Assembly (NCBI RefSeq): GCF_016132445.1
Contig: NZ_CP046056.1
Location: 2,666,501-2,730,500, forward strand
Length of the DNA: 64,000 bases
From: Venatoribacter cucullus
GTDB lineage: Bacteria; Pseudomonadota; Gammaproteobacteria; Pseudomonadales; Oceanobacteraceae
Reading direction: 5' to 3'
Shown: piece after piece, positions 1 through 8,435 of the stretch
Layout of the letters: each line of letters begins with the position of its first letter
Position numbering within the stretch: position 1 is the first letter of the stretch
The notes under the pieces: model-generated
Database searches by the model: none
Seen by the model: only the letters and a program-made list of their open reading frames with translations
Told to the model about the DNA's origin: nothing
Made by a program: the position numbers and the translations under genes

Positions 1-602
1 TGCAGAACAGCCCGCTGCAGCTGATTTTTTCCCACAGCAAAGCTGGTCTGTGGCAACTGTTTTACTGGCGCAAAGACGGCCGGCTGTATTTTTATTTTCT
101 CGATGAAAAGGGCGTATTGCTGCACCAGCAATGGCCAGACACCAGCTCCGACCCGCACAGCCTGCCGTGGTTATTACCGCTGCTGCGCTTTCTGCGCCAG
201 CTAGACCAGCGCTGGCAACGCCTGAACGGCCGCAGCCAGGAACGCAAAATAATGCTGTGGGAACTGCGCCGCAAAGCGCAGAGTTTTGACTTTGAAATTG
301 CCCGCCGGCGCCTGCCCGAACTGGCCGCCCAGACCACCAGCATCGACCTGCGCGCCGTCCTCAACAGCCAGCAACAGGCCACGCTGTACTGCAACGGCCA
401 GGAATTTAACAGCTGGGAATACGGCAGCGACCTCTACCCGGCCGTTATCCGTACCGTACAGGCGTTGCGCAGCAGCCATGGTAATTACCCACTGGCACTC
501 AGTGATCTGGAACTGCCCGACAACCAGAACATCATCACCCACCTGCAAATCCGTCAGCGCTTGGAAAACCGGCTGGCGCAGGCCCAGCAAGACGCCGGAT
601 AG
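1..602 (+). CDS. cyaA: Class I adenylate cyclase, C-terminal part (partial)
   Basis: The frame is open from the left edge and stops at 600-602, so only about the last 199 residues are visible. They resemble the C-terminal region of class I adenylate cyclases (ATP to cAMP, cytoplasmic): LYFYFLDEKG near the edge, then a segment reading EYGSDLYPAVIR and finally LSDLELPD. The catalytic N-terminal domain lies outside the window, so activity cannot be judged. lptM and lysA follow after 71 bases with a promoter-like box of their own. The assignment rests on remembered family sequence and on the position next to lysA seen in pseudomonads. Confidence 0.72.
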   Translation, partial: QNSPLQLIFSHSKAGLWQLFYWRKDGRLYFYFLDEKGVLLHQQWPDTSSDPHSLPWLLPLLRFLRQLDQRWQRLNGRSQERKIMLWELRRKAQSFDFEIARRRLPELAAQTTSIDLRAVLNSQQQATLYCNGQEFNSWEYGSDLYPAVIRTVQALRSSHGNYPLALSDLELPDNQNIITHLQIRQRLENRLAQAQQDAG

Positions 603-617
603 CAGGCTCGGCACGGC

Positions 618-647
618 GGAGACAGCCCGCCCGAATCTCCGTATAAT
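618..647 (+). promoter_or_regulatory. Promoter-like box before lptM-lysA
   Basis: A perfect TATAAT lies at 642-647 in the gap after the adenylate cyclase stop, about 26 bases before the lptM start. I see no good -35 hexamer 16-18 bases upstream, so this is a -10 call only. It would drive lptM-lysA-dapF and the genes behind them. Confidence 0.4.
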
Positions 648-673
648 GCCGGCCAACTGCGGAGAACCAGACC

Positions 674-805
674 ATGCTGAAACAGCCTTTATTCCTGCTG
701 CTATTGTCGCTGCCCCTGTTACTGGCCGGTTGTGGCCAGAAAGGGCCGTTGTATCTGCCGGAAAGCTCTGCCGCGCCCACCGAATCTATGGAAACCCCGT
801 CCTGA
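674..805 (+). CDS. lptM: Small outer-membrane lipoprotein LptM (YifL/LppL-like)
   Basis: A 43-residue protein. A hydrophobic leader ends in the lipobox LLAGC (lipidated Cys20), followed at once by GQKGPLYLP, the hallmark of the LptM/YifL family, small lipoproteins that help the LPS translocon LptD/LptE mature in the outer membrane. A GGAGA-type ribosome site lies 8-9 bases before the ATG. The stop is followed one base later by the lysA start, so the two are probably translationally coupled. lptM beside lysA-dapF is the usual gammaproteobacterial arrangement. Confidence 0.85.
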   Translation: MLKQPLFLLLLSLPLLLAGCGQKGPLYLPESSAAPTESMETPS

Positions 806-806
806 T

Positions 807-2060
807 ATGTCGATTTTCAGTTACCAGAATGGCGTGTTACACGCCGAACAGGTGTCACTGGCCGCGCTGGCTGAACACTATGGCACGCCGCTGTATGTGT
901 ATTCCCGCGCCGCGCTGGAACAGCATTTCCGCGCCTATACCGACGCGCTGGGCGACTGGCCGCATCTGGTGTGTTACGCGGTAAAAGCCAACTCCAATAT
1001 TGCCGTGCTGAACGTGCTGGCCCGTCAGGGCGCCGGCTTCGATATCGTCAGCCTGGGCGAACTGGAGCGGGTGCTGGCCGCCGGCGGCGAGCCGCACAAA
1101 ATCGTCTTTTCCGGCGTTGGTAAGCAAGCCGCGGAAATGGCCCGCGCGCTGGACGTGGGCGTGTACTGCTTTAACGTCGAGTCCGAAGCCGAACTGGAAC
1201 GCCTGAGCAGCGTTGCCGTACAGCTGGGCAAAACCGCGCACATTTCCCTGCGCGTTAACCCGGACGTGGACGCCCAGACTCACCCGTACATTTCCACCGG
1301 CCTGAAAGAAAACAAATTCGGCATCGATATTAACGATGCCCCGCGCGTGTACGCCAAAGCCGCCAGCCTGCCGGGGCTGGTGATTAAAGGCGTGGACTGC
1401 CACATCGGCAGCCAGCTGACCGAAATCCGCCCGTTCCTTGATGCGCTGGAGCGCGTGCTGGCACTGGTCGACAACCTGGCCGCACAGGGTATCAGCATTG
1501 AGCATCTGGATCTGGGCGGTGGCCTGGGCGTGCAATACCGTGATGAACAACCGGCCAGCGCCGGCGACTACATTGCCGCCGTGAAAGCCCGCGTGGGCGA
1601 ACGCCGCTTCAAACTGATTTTTGAGCCGGGCCGCTCCATTGCCGCCAACGCCGGTGTGTTCCTCACCCGGGTGGAATACCTGAAGCTGAACGAGCACAAA
1701 AATTTCGCCATCATCGACGGCGCCATGAACGACCTGATCCGCCCGGCCCTGTACAGCGCCTGGCAGGATATCCGCCCGCTGCAACAGCACAGCGATGCCC
1801 CGCGCCGCAGCTATGACCTGGTCGGCCCGGTGTGCGAAACCGGCGACTTCCTCGGCAAAAACCGCGAGCTGGCACTGGCCGAAGGCGATGTACTGGCGGT
1901 GATGTCGGCCGGTGCTTACGGTTTTGTGATGGCCTCCAATTACAACACCCGCGGCCGTGCCGCCGAGGTGATGGTGGATGGCGCGCAGCATCATCTGGTG
2001 CGCGAGCGCGAAAGCATCGCCAGCCTGTTCGCCAACGAAACCCTTCTGCCCTCTGACTGA
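807..2060 (+). CDS. lysA: Diaminopimelate decarboxylase
   Basis: A 417-residue fold-type III PLP enzyme that decarboxylates meso-diaminopimelate to L-lysine, the last step of lysine synthesis. The PLP lysine is in YAVKANSN (about Lys60); the glycine-rich phosphate-binding stretch LGGGLGV and the substrate Cys/Glu motif CETGDFLG are present, and the C-terminal part has [11 protein letters not shown] start at the ATG directly after the lptM stop; longer versions would overlap lptM in another frame. dapF follows after 11 bases, so lysine and peptidoglycan precursor genes are paired. Confidence 0.97.
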   Translation: MSIFSYQNGVLHAEQVSLAALAEHYGTPLYVYSRAALEQHFRAYTDALGDWPHLVCYAVKANSNIAVLNVLARQGAGFDIVSLGELERVLAAGGEPHKIVFSGVGKQAAEMARALDVGVYCFNVESEAELERLSSVAVQLGKTAHISLRVNPDVDAQTHPYISTGLKENKFGIDINDAPRVYAKAASLPGLVIKGVDCHIGSQLTEIRPFLDALERVLALVDNLAAQGISIEHLDLGGGLGVQYRDEQPASAGDYIAAVKARVGERRFKLIFEPGRSIAANAGVFLTRVEYLKLNEHKNFAIIDGAMNDLIRPALYSAWQDIRPLQQHSDAPRRSYDLVGPVCETGDFLGKNRELALAEGDVLAVMSAGAYGFVMASNYNTRGRAAEVMVDGAQHHLVRERESIASLFANETLLPSD

Positions 2061-2071
2061 GCATCCTGCAC

Positions 2072-2902
2072 ATGTGGTTAAAGTTCAGCAAAATGCACGG
2101 CCTGGGTAACGACTTTATGGTGCTGGATCTGGTGACCCAGAGCGGCATCATCCGCCCCGAACGGGTGCGTGAACTGGCCGACCGCCATTTTGGTATCGGT
2201 TTCGATCAGCTGCTGATCGTCGAACAACCCAGCCGGCCGGACGTGGATTTCCGCTACCGTATTTTCAATGCTGATGGCAGCGAAGTGGAAAACTGCGGCA
2301 ACGGCGCGCGCTGTTTCGCCCGCTTTGTGTACGATCAGCATTTAACCGGCAAGCGTGATATCCGTGTCGAAACCGCCGCCGGCATTATGGAATTGCACCT
2401 CACCGACGACCGTCAGGTGGTGGTGGATATGGGCCGGCCCATTCTGGAACCGGCACAGGTGCCGTTTCTGGCCGACCAATTCGCACCGGAATACCGCATT
2501 CAGGTCGACGGCGTCGGTGACGTAGCGCTGGGCGCGGTGTCCATGGGCAACCCGCACGCCGTGATCCGGGTCGATAATATCGATACCGCACCGGTTGAAC
2601 TCTGGGGCCCGAAAATCGAACCGCACCGTCTGTTCCCGCGCAAGGTCAACGTCGGTTTTATGCAGGTGGTGGATGAACACCATATTCGTCTGCGCGTGTA
2701 CGAACGCGGTGCCGGCGAAACCCTGGCTTGCGGTACCGGCGCCTGCGCGGCAGTGGTATCCGGTCAGCTGCGTGGCTGGCTGCAGCCCGGCGTTACCGTG
2801 TCACTGCCCGGCGGTGATTTGTTTATTGAATGGGATGGCCAATCAAACGTGCGCATGACCGGTCCGGCGGTCACGGTGTTTGAAGGCCGGATTAATCTGT
2901 AA
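2072..2902 (+). CDS. dapF: Diaminopimelate epimerase
   Basis: A 276-residue enzyme, full family length, that converts LL- to meso-diaminopimelate for lysine and peptidoglycan. The two catalytic cysteines are seen in ENCGNGARC (about Cys75) and in ACGTGAC (about Cys219), in the two mirror-image halves of the fold. The N-terminus [11 protein letters not shown] is typical. It lies between lysA and the DUF484 gene with 9-11 base gaps, so it is part of the same transcript. Confidence 0.97.
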   Translation: MWLKFSKMHGLGNDFMVLDLVTQSGIIRPERVRELADRHFGIGFDQLLIVEQPSRPDVDFRYRIFNADGSEVENCGNGARCFARFVYDQHLTGKRDIRVETAAGIMELHLTDDRQVVVDMGRPILEPAQVPFLADQFAPEYRIQVDGVGDVALGAVSMGNPHAVIRVDNIDTAPVELWGPKIEPHRLFPRKVNVGFMQVVDEHHIRLRVYERGAGETLACGTGACAAVVSGQLRGWLQPGVTVSLPGGDLFIEWDGQSNVRMTGPAVTVFEGRINL

Positions 2903-2911
2903 GGAACCTTT

Positions 2912-3583
2912 ATGAGCCAGCAACCGCGTTTAACCGATGCCGATGTCATGCAATACCTGCAGGACCACCCGGATTTCTTTATCGGCAAAGACGATTTGCT
3001 GGCCGAGCTGCGCATTCCGCACAACACCGGTGCTGCCGCCAGTCTGGTAGAACGTCAGCTGGCGGTGCACCGCCAGCGCAATGTCGAGTTGCGCCAGCGC
3101 CTGTCCGACTTGCTGGAAAACGCCCGCCGCAACGATCAGCTGTTCGGCAAAAGCCGCCGTCTGGTGCTGGCGTTAACCGAAGCGGAAAACTGGCTGGCCA
3201 TTCAGGCCGCACTGGATGATTCGCTGCGCAAAGATTTTGGCGTCGATGCCTGGGCCCTGCTGCACTTTACCGAACGCCAGCTGGAGCAGCCGCTGGTGGT
3301 GATCCGCAGCGGTGAGATGCAGCGTACCCTGCACCGCTTATTCAAAGGCCACCGCGCCCTGTGCGGCCAGCTGGCCAAAGACGATATTGCCCGCCTGCTG
3401 GGTACCAGCAGCACCGAAGCCCGCTCGGTGGCGGCGGCGCAGATCCGTGGCCAGAGCAACAGCGGTATCCTCACCGTCGCCAGCAATGACCCCGGCTATT
3501 ATCGCAGCTCCATGGATACCCTGTTCCTCGACTACATTGCCGACGTTTTGGCACTACGTCTGGCCCAGATTCCGGTGTCCTGA
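2912..3583 (+). CDS. DUF484 family protein
   Basis: A 223-residue soluble protein of the DUF484 family, which has a GAF-like fold. It opens with DVMQYLQDHPDFF, the family signature, followed by a helical arm (about 50-90, rich in RQR and LR) and a mixed region after about residue 100. The molecular role is not established. It is encoded after dapF in most gammaproteobacteria, normally followed by xerC; here the next gene starts 3 bases later and is the HAD phosphatase, with no xerC between. Confidence 0.88.
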   Translation: MSQQPRLTDADVMQYLQDHPDFFIGKDDLLAELRIPHNTGAAASLVERQLAVHRQRNVELRQRLSDLLENARRNDQLFGKSRRLVLALTEAENWLAIQAALDDSLRKDFGVDAWALLHFTERQLEQPLVVIRSGEMQRTLHRLFKGHRALCGQLAKDDIARLLGTSSTEARSVAAAQIRGQSNSGILTVASNDPGYYRSSMDTLFLDYIADVLALRLAQIPVS

Positions 3584-3586
3584 GTT

Positions 3587-4300
3587 ATGCCCATCCGCCT
3601 GCTTACCCTCGACCTCGACAATACGCTGTGGGACACCGACCCGGCCATTGCGCGGGCCGAACAGATCACCCACGACTGGATCAGCAGCCACTGTCCGCAA
3701 GCGGCGTCCTTTTATACTCTCGATGCCATCCGTGAATACCGTCAGCAAATTGCCGAGTGCTATCCCGAGCTGGCCTTCCGGGTATCTAAATTGCGCGAAG
3801 AAGTGCTGCGCCGGGTGTTTCTGCAAAGCGGACTGGAGCGCGAACAGGCGGCCTTAATGGCCCGGCAGGCGTTTCAGGTTTACTACCGCGAACGCAGCAA
3901 CGTCAGCCTGTTTGAGGGGGCCCGCGAAGCGCTGGAAACCCTGGCCAGCCGCTATCCGTTAATGGCGGTCAGTAACGGCAATGCCGATCTGGATATTATT
4001 GGCATCCGTCATTTGTTTGCCGGCCATTTCAACGCCGAGCAGGTGGGTGCGCCCAAACCACAACCGGAAATTTTTCTCACCGCGGTACGCGCCGCCGGCG
4101 TGAATGCCACCGAGTGCCTGCACATTGGCGACCATCAGCAACAGGATATTGCCGCCGCGCACCGGCTGGGGATGAAAACCATCTGGGTGAATCTGGGCGA
4201 TGCGCCCTGGACTGAAGAAAGTTGCCGGCCGGACCAGGAAATTACTCACCTGGCCCAGTTACCGGCGGCGGTACAGGTGCTGGCAGACCGCAACACCTGA
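3587..4300 (+). CDS. HAD-family hydrolase (YigB-like)
   Basis: A 237-residue HAD subfamily IA phosphatase. Motif I is DLDNTLW (nucleophile Asp9, acid/base Asp11), motif II is VSNGNAD, motif III lies around the lysine of GAPKPQPE, and motif IV is GDHQQQD. A helical cap fills residues about 20-90. YigB of E. coli dephosphorylates FMN and a riboflavin precursor; substrate here is inferred only from homology and from the dapF-xerC-yigB neighbourhood, which has lost xerC. It converges with sutA, 17 bases away. Confidence 0.85.
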   Translation: MPIRLLTLDLDNTLWDTDPAIARAEQITHDWISSHCPQAASFYTLDAIREYRQQIAECYPELAFRVSKLREEVLRRVFLQSGLEREQAALMARQAFQVYYRERSNVSLFEGAREALETLASRYPLMAVSNGNADLDIIGIRHLFAGHFNAEQVGAPKPQPEIFLTAVRAAGVNATECLHIGDHQQQDIAAAHRLGMKTIWVNLGDAPWTEESCRPDQEITHLAQLPAAVQVLADRNT

Positions 4301-4317
4301 ACCACCCGGGCCGCGCC

Positions 4318-4626
4318 TCAGATCGGGCGGCTGCCATAGCTGGAAGTCGGTTTACGCGGTGGGTCAGCCATCACATTATCGTCAATGGTCTGAATCTTTC
4401 CGCCGCGGGCCAGGAAGGCTTCAATTTCCGCCTGCATGGATTCGCGTACTTTGTTGCGTGCCGCCAGCGACGCGCTGGCCGCGGCCGCAACCAGATCTTC
4501 TACCGATTCGGTTTCGGCTTCCGCCTCACCATCACTGTCACCCGTTACGTCGCTGTCATCAGCGTCTTCCATCTCCTCGTCTTCTTCGAGGTTATCGTCC
4601 TGCATATCCAGTTCTTCGTCTGCCAT
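4318..4626 (-). CDS. sutA: Transcriptional regulator SutA
   Basis: A 102-residue protein with a very acidic disordered N-terminal half (runs of Asp/Glu to about residue 45), a central helix (LAARNKVRESMQAEIEAFLARGG) and the conserved tail DPPRKPTSSYGSRPI. This is the layout of Pseudomonas SutA, an RNA-polymerase-binding protein that raises expression of rRNA and other genes in slow growth. Two ATGs lie 6 bases apart; AGGAG is only 1 base from the first but 7 from the second, so I use the second. The tail matches SutA closely, the acidic part only in composition. Confidence 0.85.
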   Translation of the reverse strand: MADEELDMQDDNLEEDEEMEDADDSDVTGDSDGEAEAETESVEDLVAAAASASLAARNKVRESMQAEIEAFLARGGKIQTIDDNVMADPPRKPTSSYGSRPI

Positions 4627-4780
4627 GGTCATTCTCCTGCTAAGGCGTTTTCAGGCATAACATATAGCCAAGCTTTGCCGTTATGCCAGATCGGTTAAAA
4701 AAATTTTGTTACCGTCTGAAACGACGGCGAAAGCAGGGCCGGAGCCGGCCACCGCAGCACCCGGCATAAACGCCGGGCAC

Positions 4781-4808
4781 AAAAAAAGCCGCACCCGGAG
4801 ATGCGGCT
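4781..4808 (-). terminator. Rho-independent terminator of the cytochrome c5 gene
   Basis: A 7-base stem AGCCGCA/TGCGGCT (4787-4793 with 4802-4808), 8-base loop, followed on the minus strand by a run of T (A run at 4781-4787). It lies 20 bases beyond the cytochrome stop. Confidence 0.85.
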
Positions 4809-4827
4809 CGGGTCCTGCAATCCGGGC

Positions 4828-5232
4828 TCAGCGTCCGGACATAAACTTAATCGCAGCCAGCAGCTCGTCGTCAGAGCAGTTCAGGCAGTTGCCTTTTGGC
4901 GGCATGGCATTAATACCTTTGATAGCGTTCTGCAGGGAAGCGTCCAGACCTTTGGCCAGCTTGTCATCCCAGGCAGCCTTGTCGCCTTTTTTCGGGGCAT
5001 CCAGTACGCCCACGGCGTGGCAAGCCATACAGGCGGTGTTGTAAACCTGTTCACCGGAACGCGGTTCGGCGGCGGCGGTTACCGCAGCGCCACCACAGTC
5101 AGCACCCACACACACGGTGCCAACCGGCTTGATGCGATCACGGATTTTATCGGCCTGCGCATCATCGGCAGCCCAGGCTTGTGCGGCTACCAGTGTGGCA
5201 GCAGCCAGAATCAAAGCTTTCAGTTGTTTCAC
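4828..5232 (-). CDS. Cytochrome c5-type monoheme protein
   Basis: A 134-residue periplasmic cytochrome starting at a GTG (VKQLKALIL), with AGAGGA 8 bases upstream; a longer start at 5259 would spoil the signal peptide. The Sec signal ends at AWA. Heme is bound by CMACH (Cys68, Cys71, His72) with Met110 in AMPPKG as the likely sixth ligand, and CLNC (116-119) matches the extra disulfide of the c5 family. An additional pair Cys41/Cys46 before the heme site is unusual. It probably carries electrons to a terminal oxidase or similar; the partner is not visible here. Confidence 0.9.
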   Translation of the reverse strand: MKQLKALILAAATLVAAQAWAADDAQADKIRDRIKPVGTVCVGADCGGAAVTAAAEPRSGEQVYNTACMACHAVGVLDAPKKGDKAAWDDKLAKGLDASLQNAIKGINAMPPKGNCLNCSDDELLAAIKFMSGR

Positions 5233-5285
5233 AGATGTGTCCTCTCTATAAGCGTTCACGGCAGGCCGTCTTTTAATCGGCGGCG

Positions 5286-5314
5286 ATTATAGCGACATTT
5301 TGTGTGGGGTTAAA
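5286..5314 (-). promoter_or_regulatory. Sigma-70-type promoter of the cytochrome c5 gene
   Basis: On the minus strand TTTAAC (5309-5314), a 17-base spacer and TATAAT (5286-5291), about 54 bases before the GTG start. Spacing and -10 are ideal, the -35 is moderate. Confidence 0.6.
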
Positions 5315-5412
5315 TTAAAACTCCGGACTGCCGGGCAAAAGACACTGGCCCGGTCTGCAGGGCTGGGCTACCCTGCGCCTTTACAATCGTCACCGGATAA
5401 GGAATACCGCCC

Positions 5413-6522
5413 ATGCTGAAACGCCGTCTGTTTTTGCAATTGACCGCCAGCCTGCCGGCGCTGCTGTTGTCTGCCGGCAGCCGGGCCGAAACCGAATTTG
5501 AACGTTATCAGCGCGAGCAACGCGCCGGCGTGCAGAATATTAAAAACGCCTGGCAGGATTACCGCAGCAATTATCTGGCCGCCTATCGTGATTACCGCCA
5601 GCAGCTGGAAAAGGTGTGGAGCAAGCCGGAACTGTCCGACAAAAAAGTCTGGGTCGAATACAGCGATAACCTGCGTACCCGCCGCACCGTCGATTTTGAG
5701 CGCAACGAAGTACGTCTGTCGTTCACTGGCGAAGAAGCGGCACGTCTGAGCGATGCCCGTATCCGCGCTGAATTTGAAAAAGTCATTAACGCCAGTCTGG
5801 AGCAGGCCTACAAAGCCGACCCGGTGCTGGCCCGTACCGGCGGCGCACAACCACCGGCCAGCCGCCAGCCAGTGGCCGGCATTAAACCGGAACAGATTAC
5901 CGAACTGTTGCAGCAGGCGCGCCAGCAACAGCAGCGCACCGGCAAAGGCGAGGTGGTGACCATCACCATTCCGCTGAACCGCGATGCCGTACCGCAACGG
6001 GCGCAAAACTTCCTGCCCATTGTGAAACAACAGGCGCAAAAATGGCGGGTTGATCCGGCGCTGGTGATGGCCATTATTCAGAATGAATCGTCGTTTAACC
6101 CCATGGCCCGCAGCCATATTCCGGCCTTTGGTTTAATGCAGATTGTGCCGGCCAGTGCCGGCCGCGACGCCACCCGCAAAGCCTGGGGCAAAGAAAAACT
6201 CCTCACCGGCGCCGAGCTGTTCCGCCCGGAAACCAATATTGAGCTGGGCTGCGCCTATCTGAACATTCTCGATACCCAATACCTGGCTGCCGTAAAAGAC
6301 CCGCAGAGCCGGCTGTACTGCGTGATTGCCGCCTACAACACCGGCGCTGGTAACGTAGCCCGCTCTTTCACCGGCAATACATCGGTGCGCGATGCCGCTC
6401 CGCGCATTAATGCGTTAAGCCCAACTCAGGTATACGCGCATCTGCGCCGCCGCCTGCCCTACGAAGAGACCCGCAACTATCTGGAAAAAGTGAATAAGTC
6501 GCTGACCACCTACAAAGCCTGA
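5413..6522 (+). CDS. Lytic murein transglycosylase, MltC-like
   Basis: A 369-residue exported enzyme cleaving the glycan strands of peptidoglycan. Residues about 26-195 resemble the N-terminal domain of MltC (DUF3393); about 200-360 form the SLT (goose-lysozyme-like) domain with the catalytic Glu in IIQNESSFNP, then FGLMQIVP and AAYNTGAGNV. E. coli MltC is a lipoprotein, but here the leader KRRLFLQLTASLPALLLSAG has no lipobox and carries a twin-arginine-like motif, so the protein may be soluble and Tat-exported. A GATAAGGAA ribosome site precedes the ATG. Confidence 0.82.
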   Translation: MLKRRLFLQLTASLPALLLSAGSRAETEFERYQREQRAGVQNIKNAWQDYRSNYLAAYRDYRQQLEKVWSKPELSDKKVWVEYSDNLRTRRTVDFERNEVRLSFTGEEAARLSDARIRAEFEKVINASLEQAYKADPVLARTGGAQPPASRQPVAGIKPEQITELLQQARQQQQRTGKGEVVTITIPLNRDAVPQRAQNFLPIVKQQAQKWRVDPALVMAIIQNESSFNPMARSHIPAFGLMQIVPASAGRDATRKAWGKEKLLTGAELFRPETNIELGCAYLNILDTQYLAAVKDPQSRLYCVIAAYNTGAGNVARSFTGNTSVRDAAPRINALSPTQVYAHLRRRLPYEETRNYLEKVNKSLTTYKA

Positions 6523-6584
6523 CCCCACCCCGCCATGCTAAACTGAGCGCCATTCCTTTCTGTGCTGGCGCGGAGTTTTACCCC

Positions 6585-7826
6585 ATGACCTTTGCTTCTC
6601 TGGGATTGCACGAGCCGTTGCTCGCCACCCTGCATGCGCTTAATTATCAGCAACCCACTGCCGTGCAACAGGCGGCGATTCCGGCCATTCTGGCCGGGCG
6701 GGATGTGCTGGCCGGCGCCCAGACCGGCACCGGAAAAACCGCCGCGTTTCTGCTGCCCAAGTTGCAGCAGTTGTTAAATCAGCCGGCAGCCTCTGCCGGA
6801 CAGCCTTTATTACTGGTGGTCGCACCCACCCGGGAACTGGCCCAGCAGGTCGCCGACAGTGCGCAACGCTACGGCGCTGGCAGCCGATTACGCACCGGCG
6901 TGGCCTATGGCGGCGTCAGCCTGCGGCCGCAAATTCAGGCATTACAGGAAGGGCTGGAAATTCTGATCGCCACCCCCGGTCGCTTGCTCGACTTAATCAA
7001 CCAGCAGGCGCTGACCCTCAGTGCTGTGCAAACCCTGGTACTGGACGAAGCCGACCGTATGCTCGACCTGGGTTTCAGCGATGAAATCCGCGCCCTGCTG
7101 AAATTGCTGCCGGCCCAGCGACAAACGCTGTTTTTTTCCGCCACCTTTCCCAAAGCGGTGAAAGACCTGGCCTACAGCCTGCTGCGTGACCCGCAACTGA
7201 TTGAAGTAACACCGGAAAACAGCACCGTCGACAGCATTAAACAAACGCTGTATCAGCTGGATAAAAAGCGCAAAGCCGCCGCACTGGCCTATCTGATCGG
7301 CGCCGGCAACTGGCAGCAGGTGCTGGTGTTTGTGCGCACCAAGCAAGGCGCCGATGCGCTGGTAAAAGAGCTGGCGCTGGACGGCATTAAAGCCGATTCA
7401 TTGCACGGCGATAAAAGCCAGGGCGCCCGCCAGCGCGCGCTGGACGATTTCAAAGCCGGTGCCATCCGCGCCCTGATCGCCACCGATGTCGCCGCCCGCG
7501 GTATCGACATTGTGTCGCTGCCCCATGTGGTGAACTATGAACTGCCATTCAATGCCGAAGACTACGTGCACCGCATTGGCCGCACCGGCCGCGCCGGTAA
7601 CGATGGTCACGCCATCAGCCTGGTCAGCCGCGATGAAGAAAACTTACTGGCCGGTATCGAACAGCTGATTAAACGGCCGCTGCCGATGATCTGGCTGACC
7701 GGTTTTGAACCAGCCTTCGACGAAGACCTGAGCCGTAACGGCAACCCGCGTAAAGCGCGCGCCAAAGCCAAAGCGAAGGCCAAAGCGCAGGCGGTGTACG
7801 GTATCCGCAAAACGAAAAAACAATAG
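6585..7826 (+). CDS. rhlE: DEAD-box RNA helicase, RhlE type
   Basis: A 413-residue ATP-dependent RNA helicase. Q motif region YQQPTAVQQAAIP, Walker A AQTGTGKT (45-52), PTRELAQQ, the DEAD box in VLDEADRMLDLGF, SAT, and the C-terminal HRIGRTGRAG. After the core comes a short basic tail of repeated KA dipeptides ending IRKTKKQ, probably for RNA binding. Core motif spelling and the short basic tail fit RhlE better than SrmB or DbpA, but the exact subgroup is inferred. It is flanked by a transglycosylase and a lipoprotein gene and is likely a single unit. Confidence 0.88.
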   Translation: MTFASLGLHEPLLATLHALNYQQPTAVQQAAIPAILAGRDVLAGAQTGTGKTAAFLLPKLQQLLNQPAASAGQPLLLVVAPTRELAQQVADSAQRYGAGSRLRTGVAYGGVSLRPQIQALQEGLEILIATPGRLLDLINQQALTLSAVQTLVLDEADRMLDLGFSDEIRALLKLLPAQRQTLFFSATFPKAVKDLAYSLLRDPQLIEVTPENSTVDSIKQTLYQLDKKRKAAALAYLIGAGNWQQVLVFVRTKQGADALVKELALDGIKADSLHGDKSQGARQRALDDFKAGAIRALIATDVAARGIDIVSLPHVVNYELPFNAEDYVHRIGRTGRAGNDGHAISLVSRDEENLLAGIEQLIKRPLPMIWLTGFEPAFDEDLSRNGNPRKARAKAKAKAKAQAVYGIRKTKKQ

Positions 7827-7896
7827 GCCAACTGGCATTGCAATCAGCCGCGCGCCGGTTAGAGTAGAACGCACATTACCGAAGGAACGCCCATCC

Positions 7897-8082
7897 ATGC
7901 TCCGAACTCACTCCCTGCTGCTGGCCGCGCTGCTGCTGCCACTGAGCGCCTGCACCCTTAAGGTGGCGGCGCCGGAAAAACCCATCACCATCAACCTGAA
8001 CGTGAAAATCGAACACGAAGTCCGGGTCAAAGTCGAAAAAGACCTGGAAAACCTGTTCGAAGAAGAAAGCGATCTGTTCTGA
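7897..8082 (+). CDS. ynbE: YnbE-like small lipoprotein
   Basis: A 61-residue lipoprotein with lipobox LSAC (about Cys19), then a short amphipathic segment alternating charged and hydrophobic residues (ITINLNVKIEHEVRVKVEKD) and an acidic end. This is the YnbE family, which in E. coli acts with YdbL and the large AsmA-like protein YdbH in lipid transport between inner and outer membranes. ydbL follows after 20 bases. YdbH is not next to it: the gene upstream is rhlE. Confidence 0.85.
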   Translation: MLRTHSLLLAALLLPLSACTLKVAAPEKPITINLNVKIEHEVRVKVEKDLENLFEEESDLF

Positions 8083-8102
8083 ACCCACGCAAGGAAACTG
8101 CC

Positions 8103-8423
8103 ATGCATAAGTTAACCGTATTGCTCGCCGCCCTGCTGGTATCCTTCAGCAGCTGGGCTCTGGAACTGGATGCCGCCAAACAAATGGGGCTGGTCGGTGA
8201 ACAAACCAACGGCTATCTGGGCCTGATTGCCAGCAGCCATAACGAAGCGGCGGTGCTGGTCAGCGACATCAACCAGCAGCGCAAACAGCGTTATCAGGAC
8301 ATTGCCAACCGCCAGAACACGGCGCTGGCCACCATTGAAAAGCTGGCCGGCGATAAGCTGGTACAAAAAGCCGCGGCCGATGGCCATTACTACCAGACTG
8401 CCAGCGGCAGCTGGGCACGTTAA
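8103..8423 (+). CDS. ydbL: YdbL family protein (DUF1318)
   Basis: A 106-residue periplasmic protein. A signal peptide ends near SSWA; the rest carries the family pattern KQMGLVGEQTNGYLGLI followed by a helical stretch with IANRQNTALATIEKLAG. E. coli YdbL modulates YnbE multimers in the YdbH-YnbE envelope lipid-transport system. It is in an operon with ynbE and probably with lemA, 12 bases downstream with an AAGGAG ribosome site. Confidence 0.88.
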   Translation: MHKLTVLLAALLVSFSSWALELDAAKQMGLVGEQTNGYLGLIASSHNEAAVLVSDINQQRKQRYQDIANRQNTALATIEKLAGDKLVQKAAADGHYYQTASGSWAR

Positions 8424-8435
8424 GGAGCGCCCTGA

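Noticed and set aside
732-806. Longer lysA start at 732
   Set aside because: It would overlap lptM in another frame and adds residues without family similarity; the ATG at 807 directly follows the lptM stop.
855-1994. Open frame of 379 codons on the minus strand opposite lysA
   Set aside because: A shadow frame: lysA has all PLP motifs in the sense strand, and the antisense protein has no motif or plausible start.
4760-4777. Stem CCCGGC/GCCGGG upstream of sutA as a terminator
   Set aside because: No T run on either strand after the stem; the adjacent hairpin at 4787-4808 is the proper terminator.
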